From NCBI GenBank assembly GCA_026874595.1, contig CM049306.1, positions 53,660,019-53,724,018 of the forward strand: 64,000 nucleotides of DNA, in the 5' to 3' direction. The notes beneath the pieces were generated by a model. It was not told the DNA's origin and searched no databases. It was given only the letters and a program-made list of their open reading frames with translations. The DNA is from Sipunculus nudus (Eukaryota > Annelida > Sipuncula > Golfingiida > Sipunculidae). Below, in pieces: positions 34,701 through 48,400 of the stretch; position 1 is the first letter of the stretch, and the number at the start of each line of letters is the position of its first letter. The position numbers and the translations under genes are program-made.

Positions 34701-37700
34701 CGGACGCTGAGCCAAAATTGGTTGCAGGTGCGCCACCAGTTTTGCATATGATAAAGAGCTATGTGAGATCTATACACATGCAAAATTTTGGGCCAATTAG
34801 TCAAACAGTTCCCAAGATATGAGCTTGGATGTCTGCAGCGTAAACGTGAATGTAGGTGGCGCCACCTGCCACAAAATCCAGAAAGCTATCCAAGATGTAT
34901 AAACCTGCAAAATTTGAGGCAGATAAGTCAAACCAGTGCAGAGATATGAGTGATTTTATCCCACGGCAGACAAACAGAAGCTGTGCAAAAATGGTTGCAG
35001 GTGGCGCCACCAGTTTAAAATATGATAAAGAGCTATGTGTAATCTATACACATGCAAAATTTTGGCCCAATCAGTCAAATGGTTCCCGAGATATGAGCTT
35101 AGATGTCTGCAGCGTAAACGTGAATGTAGGTGTCATAAAATCAAGAAAACTGTCCAGAATGTATACACATGCAAAAGTTCAGGTGGATAAGTCCAACCAA
35201 TGCAGAGATATGAGTCTTTTTATCCCAAGGCAGATGAACAGATGGATGCTGTGCAAAAATGGTTGCAGGTGGTGCCACCATATTTTATGTATGTTATAAA
35301 GCTATCCAAGGGCTACATTTGTGCAACATTTTTTTCCGGATCGGTCAAACGGTTCCCAAGATATGTGGGTTAATGTGTCAAAACAGACGCACAGGTGGAC
35401 GCACTGGAGAGAGGAAAGGTCAGAGGTCAAAACAAAATCGAGGTGCAGCAGTTCACATCTGACCCAAACATTATCCCAGGTTTCGTAAAATTCCGCCCAG
35501 CAGTTACGGAGGAGTTCTCCGGACACCTACATGGTGGCAGTGGCACAGGGCTAAAAACATAGTATCCGCAAAACTCTGTTTTTGCGGATACAATTATCCT
35601 TAGATGTTGATAATTCAAGTTTGTTCAAATGGCTTTGGTTCAGTGATTTTTGGCTGAGTTATGGGAAACTAAACTTAGCTGTTTTGCTGTATTTTCCCAT
35701 ATGAGTTATAAACCTGCAAAACATTTTTTGACTGACGCTACTGAGGCTAATTTGTTTAATATTTTACAAGAATAATCCCCTGAAAAATTCTTATAATAAT
35801 CGTCTTTTATGGTTCCAAAGAATGAATTTTGGCTGAATTATAAAGATTGTATTAATTAGTCATTTTACCATATATGTCAGCTGTGTGAAGCAGATACATC
35901 TAGCCTGGCACCAGTTTATCAGCATCCGTTAAATCATGCCTCTCGACATTTAGATTTCAGGTCATCTATGGTTAATACTGACAAGAATGTTTTTTTAAAG
36001 CTTTTAAAAAATGTAGATTTGTGATTTTAGATATTCCTCATGCCAGGCAATATTTACAATCACAGGTAAACAGCTCTCTATGGGTAAATAAAGAGGGCTG
36101 TACATGGATTATAAATAATTGGTATCCATACTCAACTTAATTCAATATTTTGCCATCAGTGAGATGATTCTGTATTATAATTTTGCATTCAATATGCATC
36201 TGTAGTAATTTTTAGCAAACCTGTGAGCTAATGCAATGGTATGTTGGCATCCGACATCTGTACATTAACCAATACTATTTCGAAAATGACTGGAGCTAGA
36301 GCATCATGAAATTTAATGCAAAAAATTAGCTATCTCAAAAACTCTGCATTTTATTAGATTTTATAGAGAAAAAGCTAAACAACATTTAAAAATCTTCTCC
36401 TCCAAAACTGTCAAGCCAAATTGTTCAATATTTCACAGAAATAATCTTTTATGTCATCTCTCTCAAGTTTGTTTGAATGGTTCAAGTTTGGTGAATTTTG
36501 GCCAAGGTACAGGAAGTTGAACTTCTTCATAAAAAAAAAGCATACTAATATGATAATCTCAGAAACGGCAGGAGCTATCATCACTAAATTTTATGCCCGT
36601 GTTGGTCACACAAGTCATACATGAAATTCAGGTATTGGTGGTGCCACCTGCATTGACCTTTTTTTGTACGAGGGTCATTGGTCGTCTGTTCATTAACATA
36701 TAATTTCTCAGGAATATAAGGAGCTACCATCCCCAGATTTTATGCAATAATCTGTCACATATCAAATGTTGTGGGATTCAGCTTATTTTTTTTGCTATCT
36801 TAGATTACTTAGATTTAATAGGAAAAAAGCTGAAAAACCTTTAAAAGTCTTCTTCTTGTAAATGGTCAAGCCAAATTGTTCAATATTTTACAGAAATGAT
36901 CCCAGAGGCAAGCCCTCTCAAGTTTGTTCAGATGGTTTGCATTTGATGAATTTTACTGGAGTTACATGAATTTGAACAGTCATTTGGCCAAGTAAGCATA
37001 CTGACATACATTGACCTGTTTTTTATGGGCAAAAACATCATAATTTAAGCCTCTTTCAGCTTAAAATGTTTATGATGAAACTTTCAAGTTGAATTGTTCA
37101 ATTTTTCAAAAGAATTATCCTAGGATATGATTCTTTCAATAATATCAGAAAAGCTTAGGTTTGTGTGATGGCATTTGTTTATGTCTATTTCAAACTGAGG
37201 ACTGCAAAACTGTTCTTCTAAAAAATTATTGTTTCAATTATAACTTCTCAATTATAACACTGCACAAAAATTATTCTTAGGTGGCCGTTGTTCAAGTTTA
37301 CTTGAATGAATTTTGACAGAATTATTGGACCTTTAACAATGTAAGGATTGCATCTTTTATTTTTCTAGATATTTTGATAAAAAGTTTATGAATATGTCAG
37401 CTTGAAAAAAAAGCATTTTAGCCAAAGTCTTTCAGTATGTGTAAACAGATTTACCAACAGGCCAAGATTGTGTCTGTATCTTTAAATAAGTTGAGAAACT
37501 TCCAACTGTTTCAGATTTGACAACTAAGAGTTCATTCAGTGCAGCCAGATATAGGTCAAGAGCTCAATCAGTGCAGTCAAGCACATGGCATGTGATCACC
37601 TCATGGGTGACATGTGAACACCTCATGGACACCATGTGATCACCTCATGAATGTCATGCCCCTCAGGGCTGCATGTGGAGCCAATCTGTGAGCTTATGCA

Positions 37701-39447
37701 GTGGTGTGGCTACTGTTTCAGATATGGCAACAGGCCAAAGGTCATTCTGGATCTATTTATAGCTTTGGCAGACTGCCAACTGTGTCAGCTTAGGCAACAT
37801 GTCAAGAGTTCACTCAGTGCAGCCAGGTACAGGTCAAATTTCACTCAGTCTAGCCAGGTGCAGGTCATGAGTTTACTCAGTGCAGTAGCCTGAGCCAGCA
37901 GATTTGTCACAGTTCACTCGGGGCAACTGCCTTTCTCACACAAGCTTGGTCAGCCCCATGCATCAGACTCAAGGTAAGTTTGATGTATTGGCCTGATATT
38001 TTGACCTGTCTATGTGTCTTTGATGGCTTTCTTATTCACAAGACAGGTGTGGCTACCTACAGTGACTTTTGCACAGTGCGTGTCCCTGCTTATTTTTCAG
38101 GAGGGGTTTAATATATCAGTCTGAAATTGGGCATATGTATATATCTCTGATAGCTTCGTTGTATAAAAGACTGGTGGTGCCAGCTACAATCATTTTTGTG
38201 TCATGTGCACCCATGCCAGAATTTCAGAAGTGATAATTGTGTAATTGTTTCTTATTCAGAATGTTTAGTACTTGCATTGTTCATATACATGAGAAGTAAT
38301 GGTCCAGCATTGAAACATTATACCTGGTGTATTTCCCAATGCACAGGTTTGCATTAGGCCTGTAGGCCTTGTTGGATTATCTAACATTTGGGGAAAAACC
38401 ATATTGATTTCACCATCACAAATTCTAAGGTCTTGGTCACAGGACAATCCCACTGATTTATATGCTGACCAGGCATACAGTTTAATACGTCAGATGTATT
38501 AATGCCTATTTTGCTTTGGATGCTCCACTACTACACCTTCATACTATCACTGATTTAAACCTTAACATATCGGTTCAGATATTTAAGTACTGTTTCTTGT
38601 CAGTTCCGTCTGTCTCTGCTGGTAATCAGGTCTTTCATTATATTTTTATGCCCCCGCCACAAAGTGGCCGGGGCGTATAGTTTCACCCATGTCCGTCATT
38701 CCGTCCTTCCGTCATTTGGAAATCAAACAGTTGTACAGACTTTTTTTCGCAATGCCTGCAGATATTGGCCTGATTTTTGGTGTGTAGGCAGATAATGACC
38801 AGTTACAGATCGAGTTCGCGTTTCATTCCAGTTGACCTATGTTTGACCATTTTACGGCTCCTAAACTTAGAAAATTTCATGCAAAATAGAAATTTTCATG
38901 ACTAATACACATGTAAGGACTTTTTTTGCAATGCCTGCAGATATTGGCCTGATTTTTGGTGTGTTGCTTGATAATGACCTGTTACAGATCTAGTTTGCAT
39001 TTTGCCCTTGTTGACCTACTTTTGACCATATGACACCTCCTTAACTTAAAAATTTTTTCAAAATTTAACAAATGTTTCTAATTTGCCCCAGGCATTTATG
39101 GAAAATGCACATGTATGGACTTTTTTTCACAATGCCTGCAGATACTGGCCTGATTTTTGGTGTGTTGCTTGATAATGACCTGTTACAGATCTAGTTTGCA
39201 TTTTGCCCTTGTTGACCTACTTTTGACCATATGACACCTCCTTAACTTAAAAATTTTTTCAAAATTTAACAAATGTTTCTAATTTGCCCCAGGCGGGGGC
39301 ATTCATGTCGTTCCGACACATCTAGTTTTTTCAAGTGTCACTCAGCCTTTTGCTTGGCCATTCCTCTTCTGTTATTATTGTAAATCATTGATTTTTAGCC
39401 TAAGGGAAATGATTTAAGACTATTCATAACAGTCAATAGATACTTTA

Positions 39448-39479
<32 letters not shown>

Positions 39480-42400
39480 TCGGTGCATGTGTGAATCTAC
39501 ATATACAGTAAATAGGGAAATCCAAATAATATATTGTGTGTGTTTTAAATTATGGTGACTAGAGTCAGTTTACTACATGGAAATGGGTGATTCTTTTCAG
39601 ATGAAGGTGACTTGTACACATGGGGTTGGAATGAGAGTGGTCAGCTGGGGTTTCCAAGTAGTACCCTCCGCTGGAAGACTGCAAAGGAACACACATCTGA
39701 GGATCACAAAGAGAAGATTCCAGAACTGGTCAATGTTCAGCTCACCCCACATTGTGTAGATTTCCCCAACTGTTCACTAGATGAGGTTTCTGTGGTGGCA
39801 GCTGCGTGTGGTGCTCGTCATACAGCGGCAGTAACTGGTAGAAAACATACAAAAATTCTAATTTTTTCCATGGTTTATTTTGACATGCTTATTGTCAGGT
39901 GTTGTGCATAAGATAATGCTGGTGTCATCTCAATGTGTCCCTGTCAGACACTAGGGGGTAACATTGGGGTAACACAGGGGGCACACAGAGGTGGCATTTG
40001 GATGATATCAGGAAGCAGAGAAGATCAGGGGGACATTTGAACATTATTTTAATATGTTAATAAAAGTGAAGAAACTGGGTGACACTTGACACATTGGGTT
40101 TACATAGACAGACATAGGAGTGACATTTGGACACATTGGGATGTCATGGGTGATATGTGAGCCAACCTTGCTGCCCATACAGAACTTAATTCATCCTCTC
40201 TCTCTTGCACCCACACCAATTCACACCACTCTGAAGCATTGTGACTTTTGTTACTTTTATGAAAATAAGGCTACATCAGAACTAATATTCACCTATGACA
40301 GGCATACACATGGCTTAAAAATGATTTAACTTCTCTGATTGTGTTTTATTTGTCATTTATGTGTAGCCATGCACATGCATTATTGGTTTGTGTGAAGTCA
40401 TGTTCCAGCAGAGTTCATATATACAAAAAGATATTCTCACATTTCTGTGCCAATTATTTCATAAGATTATACCTCTTGACTGTTCATTTAAAAAAAAAAT
40501 CATTGTGAGCATGGCCACAGCCCCCCACAATGTTTGGAATATCATCCCATCTTTGTGTAGACCATAAGTGAATCTTTAAATGGTACATTCTGTGTATTTA
40601 ATTGAGTGAAAAATATTGATTTCATCTACCAGAATTCTTATTTATATGTGTGCATTTTAACATACACATAAGCTTGCCACCTGATTGGATAATGATGTTT
40701 TGAACATTAATAGCAGTCAGGTTTCAGTTATGACTGGTCAGTGGAGTATTAGTGAATCATTCTGAACTTACCAAACTCTTTACTTAGGCCTTGATTAGGC
40801 CTATACTTAGGCTCCATGCTTCTGTCTGTCTGCCTCAGTGTCCATCCCTCCAAAACTTATGGACATGACATCTTAAAGACAATACCCACTTCTAATATAG
40901 ACGGCAGGTGTATATTTTTTATAGGTCTCCCCACCTGATTATGTTTGGATATTTTAACAAATTATTAAATCATAAAAAATAAATATTTCTTATGAAGTGA
41001 CATCTCACAATAATAACTCCTATCTACATCTAGCAATTAGGTTTGATAAATCTAAGTTTTGGTCACATTTTATTCATTTTTAATTTTTTTAACGAATTTT
41101 ATATTTTAAATTTAACAATTTTCAAGTGATGCTATATTATAAAGAGTGTTACTAATTTTCATTTTTAACTAACAAGACAGCTATATCTTATAGTTCTCCT
41201 AAATTTGTTAGGTCAAGATATATCTCTGGGTTTAGAATATGACTACACTAGGCACTTTAGTCAAATTTCAGATTTTATTACAAACAAAAGTGTACATTTC
41301 TCACATTTAATATGAGCAGGGTATCAGATCCTCTGGATATTTTCTAGTTCAAAAAACCCCAGGTAAACCTCCCTGATAACCTTTCCTTGTTTAGTGTCTT
41401 TACCAGCTGACAATCAAGTTTCCTAGGTTTATAGTCTAATATCAACAGTAGTGTCAGTCATATCTGACTTTACCTTCATGGTCTTTCAGACCTGTTCATT
41501 CTTGCAGCTTTTCTACATTCCCTTGGAGCATACAACCAAGCAGCCAAACTGTTCATTCTTGCAGCTTTTCTACATTCCCTTGGAGCATACAACCAAGCAG
41601 CCAAACTGTTCATTCTTGCAGCTTTTCTACATTCCCTTGGAGCATACAACCAAGCAGCCAAACTGTTCATTCTTGCAGCTTTTCTACATTCCCTTGGAGC
41701 ATACAACCAAGCAGCCAAACAAAGCTCTAGAAGGTTATTCATTCTACATTAGACTGTCACCCATGTTTAACCATTATACCCATTCACTCCTAGGCCTGTG
41801 GTAAAGATTTTAGTTGGGGGTTGAAGCTAGGGGTCTTGGAAAGCGGTCAGATCTAGAAATGAACCCACAACCTTTCTGTTATGAGCCCAGATCATAAACC
41901 ATTTAGCCACCACACTCCACCATGTTTCCTGTAACTGAAGAATAAATTTTACAAGTGCTGGCATCAGATAATGAGATTCCTACTGAACTGAACCAAAAAA
42001 GCTAAAGAATAATCTGTCAACTCTAAAGGATGAGCCAATCATGCTGTCAATGACTTGACTCTAAATGGTAGACCATAATGTTTTTTACTGTGGGTAAAAT
42101 GCTGTGCTGTCACCAATCTCAAACTGCTGTTAGCAGAGATAAGTTCAAGCTGAGCCAAGTTAACCTGAAATGAGCTGAGCTTGTGCAGCCAAGTCTGACT
42201 TAAATTAAAAATCCTTAAGTAGGTCAGATATTTTTTTAAAATATTTTTTTGGGCGGAGGTAACGACTTCCATTTATTTAATGCTTCTTACACTACCTTAC
42301 TCTATAAATTGTTCATTTTGCGGGCTCCCTGTCAGGGTGTGCCAGTCTAGCTCCATCTTCTCAGGTGCACGGGAACTTCATTCATACAATGAGCCCCATG

Positions 42401-45400
42401 CTATCTCAGGTGTGAAACTGAGCCAGTCAGCAGCTGGTTTAAACACATCAGATCTTCCCGAAGAGACTGTCCCTACTTGTCACAATGACACGCTTCTTCA
42501 CGCTTAATATAAATAATATCCACCCACCGCCCAAGTAAGGCTGGGGCCAGCCTAATATCAGAAAACTGTGCTCCCCGATATCTTCCAAATTATTTTAAAA
42601 CCCTGGGTGAGAGTCTGGCATGGGAAGACATCTGGCAAAGTCAGGTTCATACCCACGCCTCCCAGTGCACTGATAAGTAGTCAGACACGCTAACCACTCG
42701 ACCACTGGGACTGGTCTCATAGTTAGTTTAAATGTAAATTCAATTAGCCAGTGAAACTGCCAAGATAAGTAACTCAGTATTTAACAAAGGAAACTTTAAT
42801 GAGTTATAGACAGGAAGTATCACATAAGAAATTTATAAAAATGTTGCTTCAGATAAAGTATATATTTGTAACATTGCCAAAAATATGAAACTTATGTGCA
42901 AGCCAGTTGACGCCACAAAAGTTGGTTAACTGCTAAAGTTATTCAAGTTTTGTCCAAGCCAGCCACAAATGTGTTGATTTGCCTATTATATTGGCCTTGA
43001 ATTTTCAGGCATATACCTGGGTTAGGAAAAGGCAGCAGATTTTACATATTTACAAGTTCAATGCTTAAAATGTGTGCTTTAAACCTGTCACCAGAGAACT
43101 GCATGTGACTTAGTTATTGTATTGCATGTTCCAGTAGGGAGTATAACCAGATGAAGGTTTTCATAATTTACTGTAAATTTATATGGAGTATCCTGTTTAG
43201 ATATTAGCCTGAGAACTTAATTAGAGTCTGAGAGTACACCTACTTTTAATTTCAGTACAGTTTAATTCTGTGGGAGCTGTCTCTGTTTGGTGGTCTCTAT
43301 AGTAACGATTGTTTGTTGTAAACCTCAAAGGATGTGCATCTGTTTAGTTTGGTTTTCTCAGGGTTTTATCTCTGGAGCGTGTCCATAACAAAATTTATGT
43401 AGTAATTGGCAGTCGGCATTATAGGAATTGGTGCTTGGCCAAAGGGCAATAAGGACTTGTGACATCAGCAAGCATGTGTAACACTGATTAAGATGAAATT
43501 TGCTAGAATTGCCCAAACAATGTGCCAGTTCAGGTAGCCTGATGATATCTGCAGTCCAGGGACAGGTCTACTTGCATCAAGAGTCTAGACAGCTGTAAGA
43601 TGATGTCTATTAGTGTGTATTGTCGGTGTTAGAGGAAGGCAACAGTGAATTCTCTGTAATAGACTTCAGAGCAAGTATCACATTTTTTATTTAAACCTGT
43701 TGTGAACACTTCCGAGAACAGACCAAGGACATTTTTTTAAACGCTTAGATGTGGAGGTATTTGATATTGCTGTGTGGAAGCATATTTGGTTACCTAGAGC
43801 TGGATTATTCCAGGAGACATGAGCTGTGGAAGGCATGACTCTAAGTCGAGATAGAATCATTTGTGCCTTTACTTGTGAGTTCTGCGTGAACTGTGTCTTG
43901 AGTACACCAATGAGGGACCGTTGGTGGTAAGAGCTCTGTGTATCTAAAGGTGGACTAATCGTACTGTGAACACAAAGCGAACAAACAGTGAGCCAGGCAG
44001 TGCAACCTTCCGATGTTGTGTGTCATGTGATCAGGAGAAGTGTAAACAAGGGACCACTCTGTGTACTGTGGTTAATGGACTTAAATGGTGGTTGCTTCTG
44101 TGATTTTTAGCGAACCTGTGAGCTTATGCTATGGCGCAGCGTCGTCCGTCCATCGTCAGCCGTCCGCCGTCCAGGGCTGGCTTTCCGCCGTCCATGGCTG
44201 TAAGTCAGAAACCGTCGGAGCTAGCAGCTCCAAATTACATGTAAGAATTAGTCACATGTGAAACTTGGTGCCCTGGAGCTTATTATTGGTTATCTGCATT
44301 AATTTAGATTTTATAGAGAAAAAGCTTAAAAACCTTTAAAAATCTTCTTCTCTGAAACTGTCCAGCCAAATTGTCCAATATTTCACATAAATGATCCCTG
44401 GAACAATCTCTCTCAAGTTTGTTCGAATGGTTCCAGTTCGGAGATTTTTGGCCAAGTTACAGGAGGTTGAACTTAGTCATCTGTCCAAAAAAGCACTAAA
44501 ATTAAAATCTCAGAAACGGCTAGAGCTATAATCACCAAATTTTTTACCATTGTTTGTCACATATGTCATATCTGATTTTGAGGTATTAGTGGCGACACCT
44601 ACATTGATGTGTTTTTAGCTCAGCTGACTATAAGTCATCTGAGCTATAGTCATGGTCCATTGTCCGTCGTCCGTCCGTCCGTCTGTCTGTCCGTCCGTCC
44701 GTCCGTCCGTCCGTCCGTCTGGATGTCCGTCCGTAAGACTGGCACGTTTCGACACCGTTGGACCTACAAATCTGAATTTCGGCATACAGTTAGATGTCCC
44801 CATAATCTCCTACCATGCCAAAAATTGGGTCAATAGGACTTCGTTCCTTTGAGATATTAATGAAAAACCTCAATTTTTTATTAGAAATCTATTTTCACAC
44901 TTCAGGACTGCCTAGTATCAAAACCACTCATCTGGTTTTCTTCATATTTACCATAAATATTCCTCTATATAGTTCCTATGTACATGCCAGATATTAAGTC
45001 AGTATTATATAATTAAAAAAAGTAATGGGCCCAAACATAATGGACTTTGTAAAAAAATCAGGAAGATATTTGGTCACTTAAGACCAAAAGTGTTAAAGGT
45101 AGGGACTTTTTTCCAGTAATACAACTTTAATTAATCAAAATTTAATTGTATACCAAAAATTAGATCAAAATCTGTTAAATTTTTTTAAATATTGGCAAAA
45201 ATATAAAATTGGTACCTTAAATTTTGCCGAACTTTGGCCATGGCACGTTTTTTTCTTGTAAGTACTGTGGATATAATTTTCACACCATGTATACATAAGG
45301 ATTTGATCTGTTAAAATCTGAAATTTGAAAATAAAAGCTGCAAAATTAGGCTAGTTATTGAATTTTTTTGGAGGCTCTTGTTGTATTCCCTTACATTGTC

Positions 45401-48400
45401 AAGCAGTCCACTTTGATGACTGTAGGTCATTCAGTGCACATCTCTATGCTCCCCAGGCTGTTGACATAATTTTAGATGTCCCCAAAATCTCCTACCATAC
45501 CGAAAATTGGGTCATTCGGACTTTGTTCCTTCGAGATATTAAGGGAAAAAAACTCCGTTTTCCATAAAAAAAAGCCATTGTTACACTTCAAGGCTGCCTA
45601 ATATCAAAACCATTGATCTGTTTTTGATCGTATTTAGTATTCACATTCTTTTATACATTTTCTATGAACATACCAAAAATTAGGTCAGTATTGGGTATTT
45701 TTTTGAAGTTATGGGCCAAAACATAATGCAATTTTTAAAAAAATCAGGAAATATATTTACTCACCTAACATGAGAATTGCTGAACCTAGAGACTTTTTTT
45801 TCAGGAATATAACTTTATTTAATCAAGATTCAATTGTTTACCCAAAATTAGATCTGAATTTTGCAAATTTTTCAAGTTATTAGCATAAATAAAAAATCAA
45901 TACCTTAAATTTTGTCCAACTTTGGCACTGTTGATTTAATTTTCCCAGCATATATGCATAAGGATTTAATCTTTTAAAATTTGAACTTTCAAAAGAAATT
46001 GATTGGAATGAATAGCTTTTATTCATGTTTTCATACACCATGTCAAGTGTTGTTTACATCTAGCCCACCTAGTAGTACAGCCTTCACTTGCATTATGTAA
46101 CTCACCCCATGCAGCTTACCTTGGCCCAGCTTGGCCACTACTAGCAGGCTTCCCCTCTGCCCTGCACTCATCCCCCCAGCTGGTGCATAAACTAGATGAA
46201 TGTTATAATTTTTCTGTATTTTATTTTATTCTTGGACATGCTACATTTTAGATTTTGTATTGAACCACCAGGGTTACAATTATTAAAGTGTACATTTAAT
46301 TGTGTCCACAAAGTGGTGTATTGCTGTGAAAGTGTGGATGTTCATGAGATGAGTAATTCCTTACTTCGGAAGAGTAAAAACTTCACCAGGTGTGAAATTG
46401 ACTATTAATTCCAGTAATTAATTAAAACTGGGATAGTAATTAGCACAATGATATTGTTTGTCCCTCATTCAACCAACAGTGTGTATACTTTATTTGAAAA
46501 GATGTTTTATTTTATCAAATTTACTTTTATTTTATTTTGGTGAATAAAATTGCAATGTGCAAAACTTTTTAATAGTGATTCAAGGAATATTCTTGTAGAT
46601 GCCATGTTGTGGCATTATTTTCTTTTAAAATTAGTTTAAACATTTATGATTTAAAAATAATAAAATATATGTGTATGCATAATATGACCCAATGTTTTTT
46701 ACTCTGTATATATAATGATTGCAACTTTTGCAACAATTCTAATATTTTAACTTATATTTTCAGGTTTTTTAATTAAAAATTTATAAACCTGTAAATAAAA
46801 AAATGATTCAGATAAAAACTTCTCAATGGAAAAAGTGGATCTGCTTAAAAAAATAGGATTATATATAAACTTAAATGCATTATTCTCTTGAAAGTGAAAT
46901 AAAGGTATTAGTCCATTCTGTCCACTTGCCTGTCCATCTGTTAATTTTCGTATGCAACACAGTATCTCAAAACTTTTACTGTTTTTCTTCATGACAGTCT
47001 TGTCAGAGTATTAGTTTGCAATCATATATTTAGATCTTTACTATAACCAAGTAGGAGGGCCCCTTTCCTCTTAGCTTTTCATATTCTTATATAAATGAAA
47101 AACATTACAATAGAATATTTCTACATCCACCTTCGTGCTGCCCTCACTTTTCCCTTCTCCGAACCCCATCCCAAAGTTAGCCTCAGTAAGCAAGAACAAG
47201 ATGAATCAGATATATTCATACTTTAATATTTTGTATAACTATTCATCCATAGGTACCTATGTACATGCCAGAAATTATGTCAATATTGTGTAATATGTAG
47301 ACATAGTGGGCATCACAATAATGTACCTTGTCAAGACTAAAGAGATATTGTGTCATTCAGTCACATATTCATAAATCACTTCATCAGCATAGTTAATCAT
47401 AACATCATGTCTGTCAAATTGAACGCTTGCAGACTACCATACACTTTAGATCCTTCAACAAATAGCCTTATGATCATTCTACTACTACTTATTACTGCTG
47501 TCATTGCATTCATATTTGCTCAAATATATCACAATTTTCAACCCCTCCTAAATAAATAAAAAATAAACCACTTTATTTGATTCTATTAATCCATCAGTCA
47601 GGTAATTTCATTTATCATTTACTCACATATTACATTACATTCCTTTATAATAGCCCAACATGTACATGATATTCATAAGCTTTATCGACTCGATATAGTA
47701 TCACAGTGGAGAAACATTTATAGTCCAATCACGATCAGCTGAGCGCCGTGACCCATGGGTCCCTTGTTTTACGAGCGAAAATGTAATTTTAAACTCTTCT
47801 AGCTTATACACTGATTTATGATGAAACTGTTAAGCTGATTGGTTTGTACTTTACAAGAATTATTCTATGGTAGGTTTCTGTCAGTTTTATAAGAAAAGAT
47901 TGGGTAAATACAGTTTTAAAAAAACATTGTAGCCAATTGAATAAAGGCTTTCTGTATTTGAAAACAGATTTGAGTTTCAGCAGCCAAGTCAAGAGGTCAC
48001 TCAGTACAAACAGGTGGGGTCCAGACATCACCATGGCAACTGACCTGGCTCTGGGGGGTGTCTAGACAATGTGTCTAGACATCTAGACACAACGTCTAGA
48101 TGTCTAGACACAATGTTTAGATGCTGAATTCCCAGATTATTGGAACTTTATCTTTCAACTGTTTGAACAAACTTGGTTTGCATTTTAAGCGAATTGGGTT
48201 TATCATCAGGTCACATGTGACCCGCTGCACCCTCATTTTTGGTTAACCTCTGACCTTTCCTCGCTGTCCAGCGTCCATTTGTTCGTCTGTTGCCACACAT
48301 AAACCCGCATATCTAGGAACCGTTTGACCGATCAGGCTAAAAACTTTACACAAATGTAGCCCTTTGATAGATTTATAACATACACTAAAAATGGTGGCGC

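Noticed and set aside
41451-41804. 117-residue frame with four 19-residue repeats
   Set aside because: Produced by the 57-bp intronic minisatellite; open on both strands and with no protein-like context.
42530-42718. Functional tRNA gene on the minus strand
   Set aside because: A- and B-box words are present, but the cloverleaf stems do not pair properly and a long non-tRNA body follows, so a SINE fits better.
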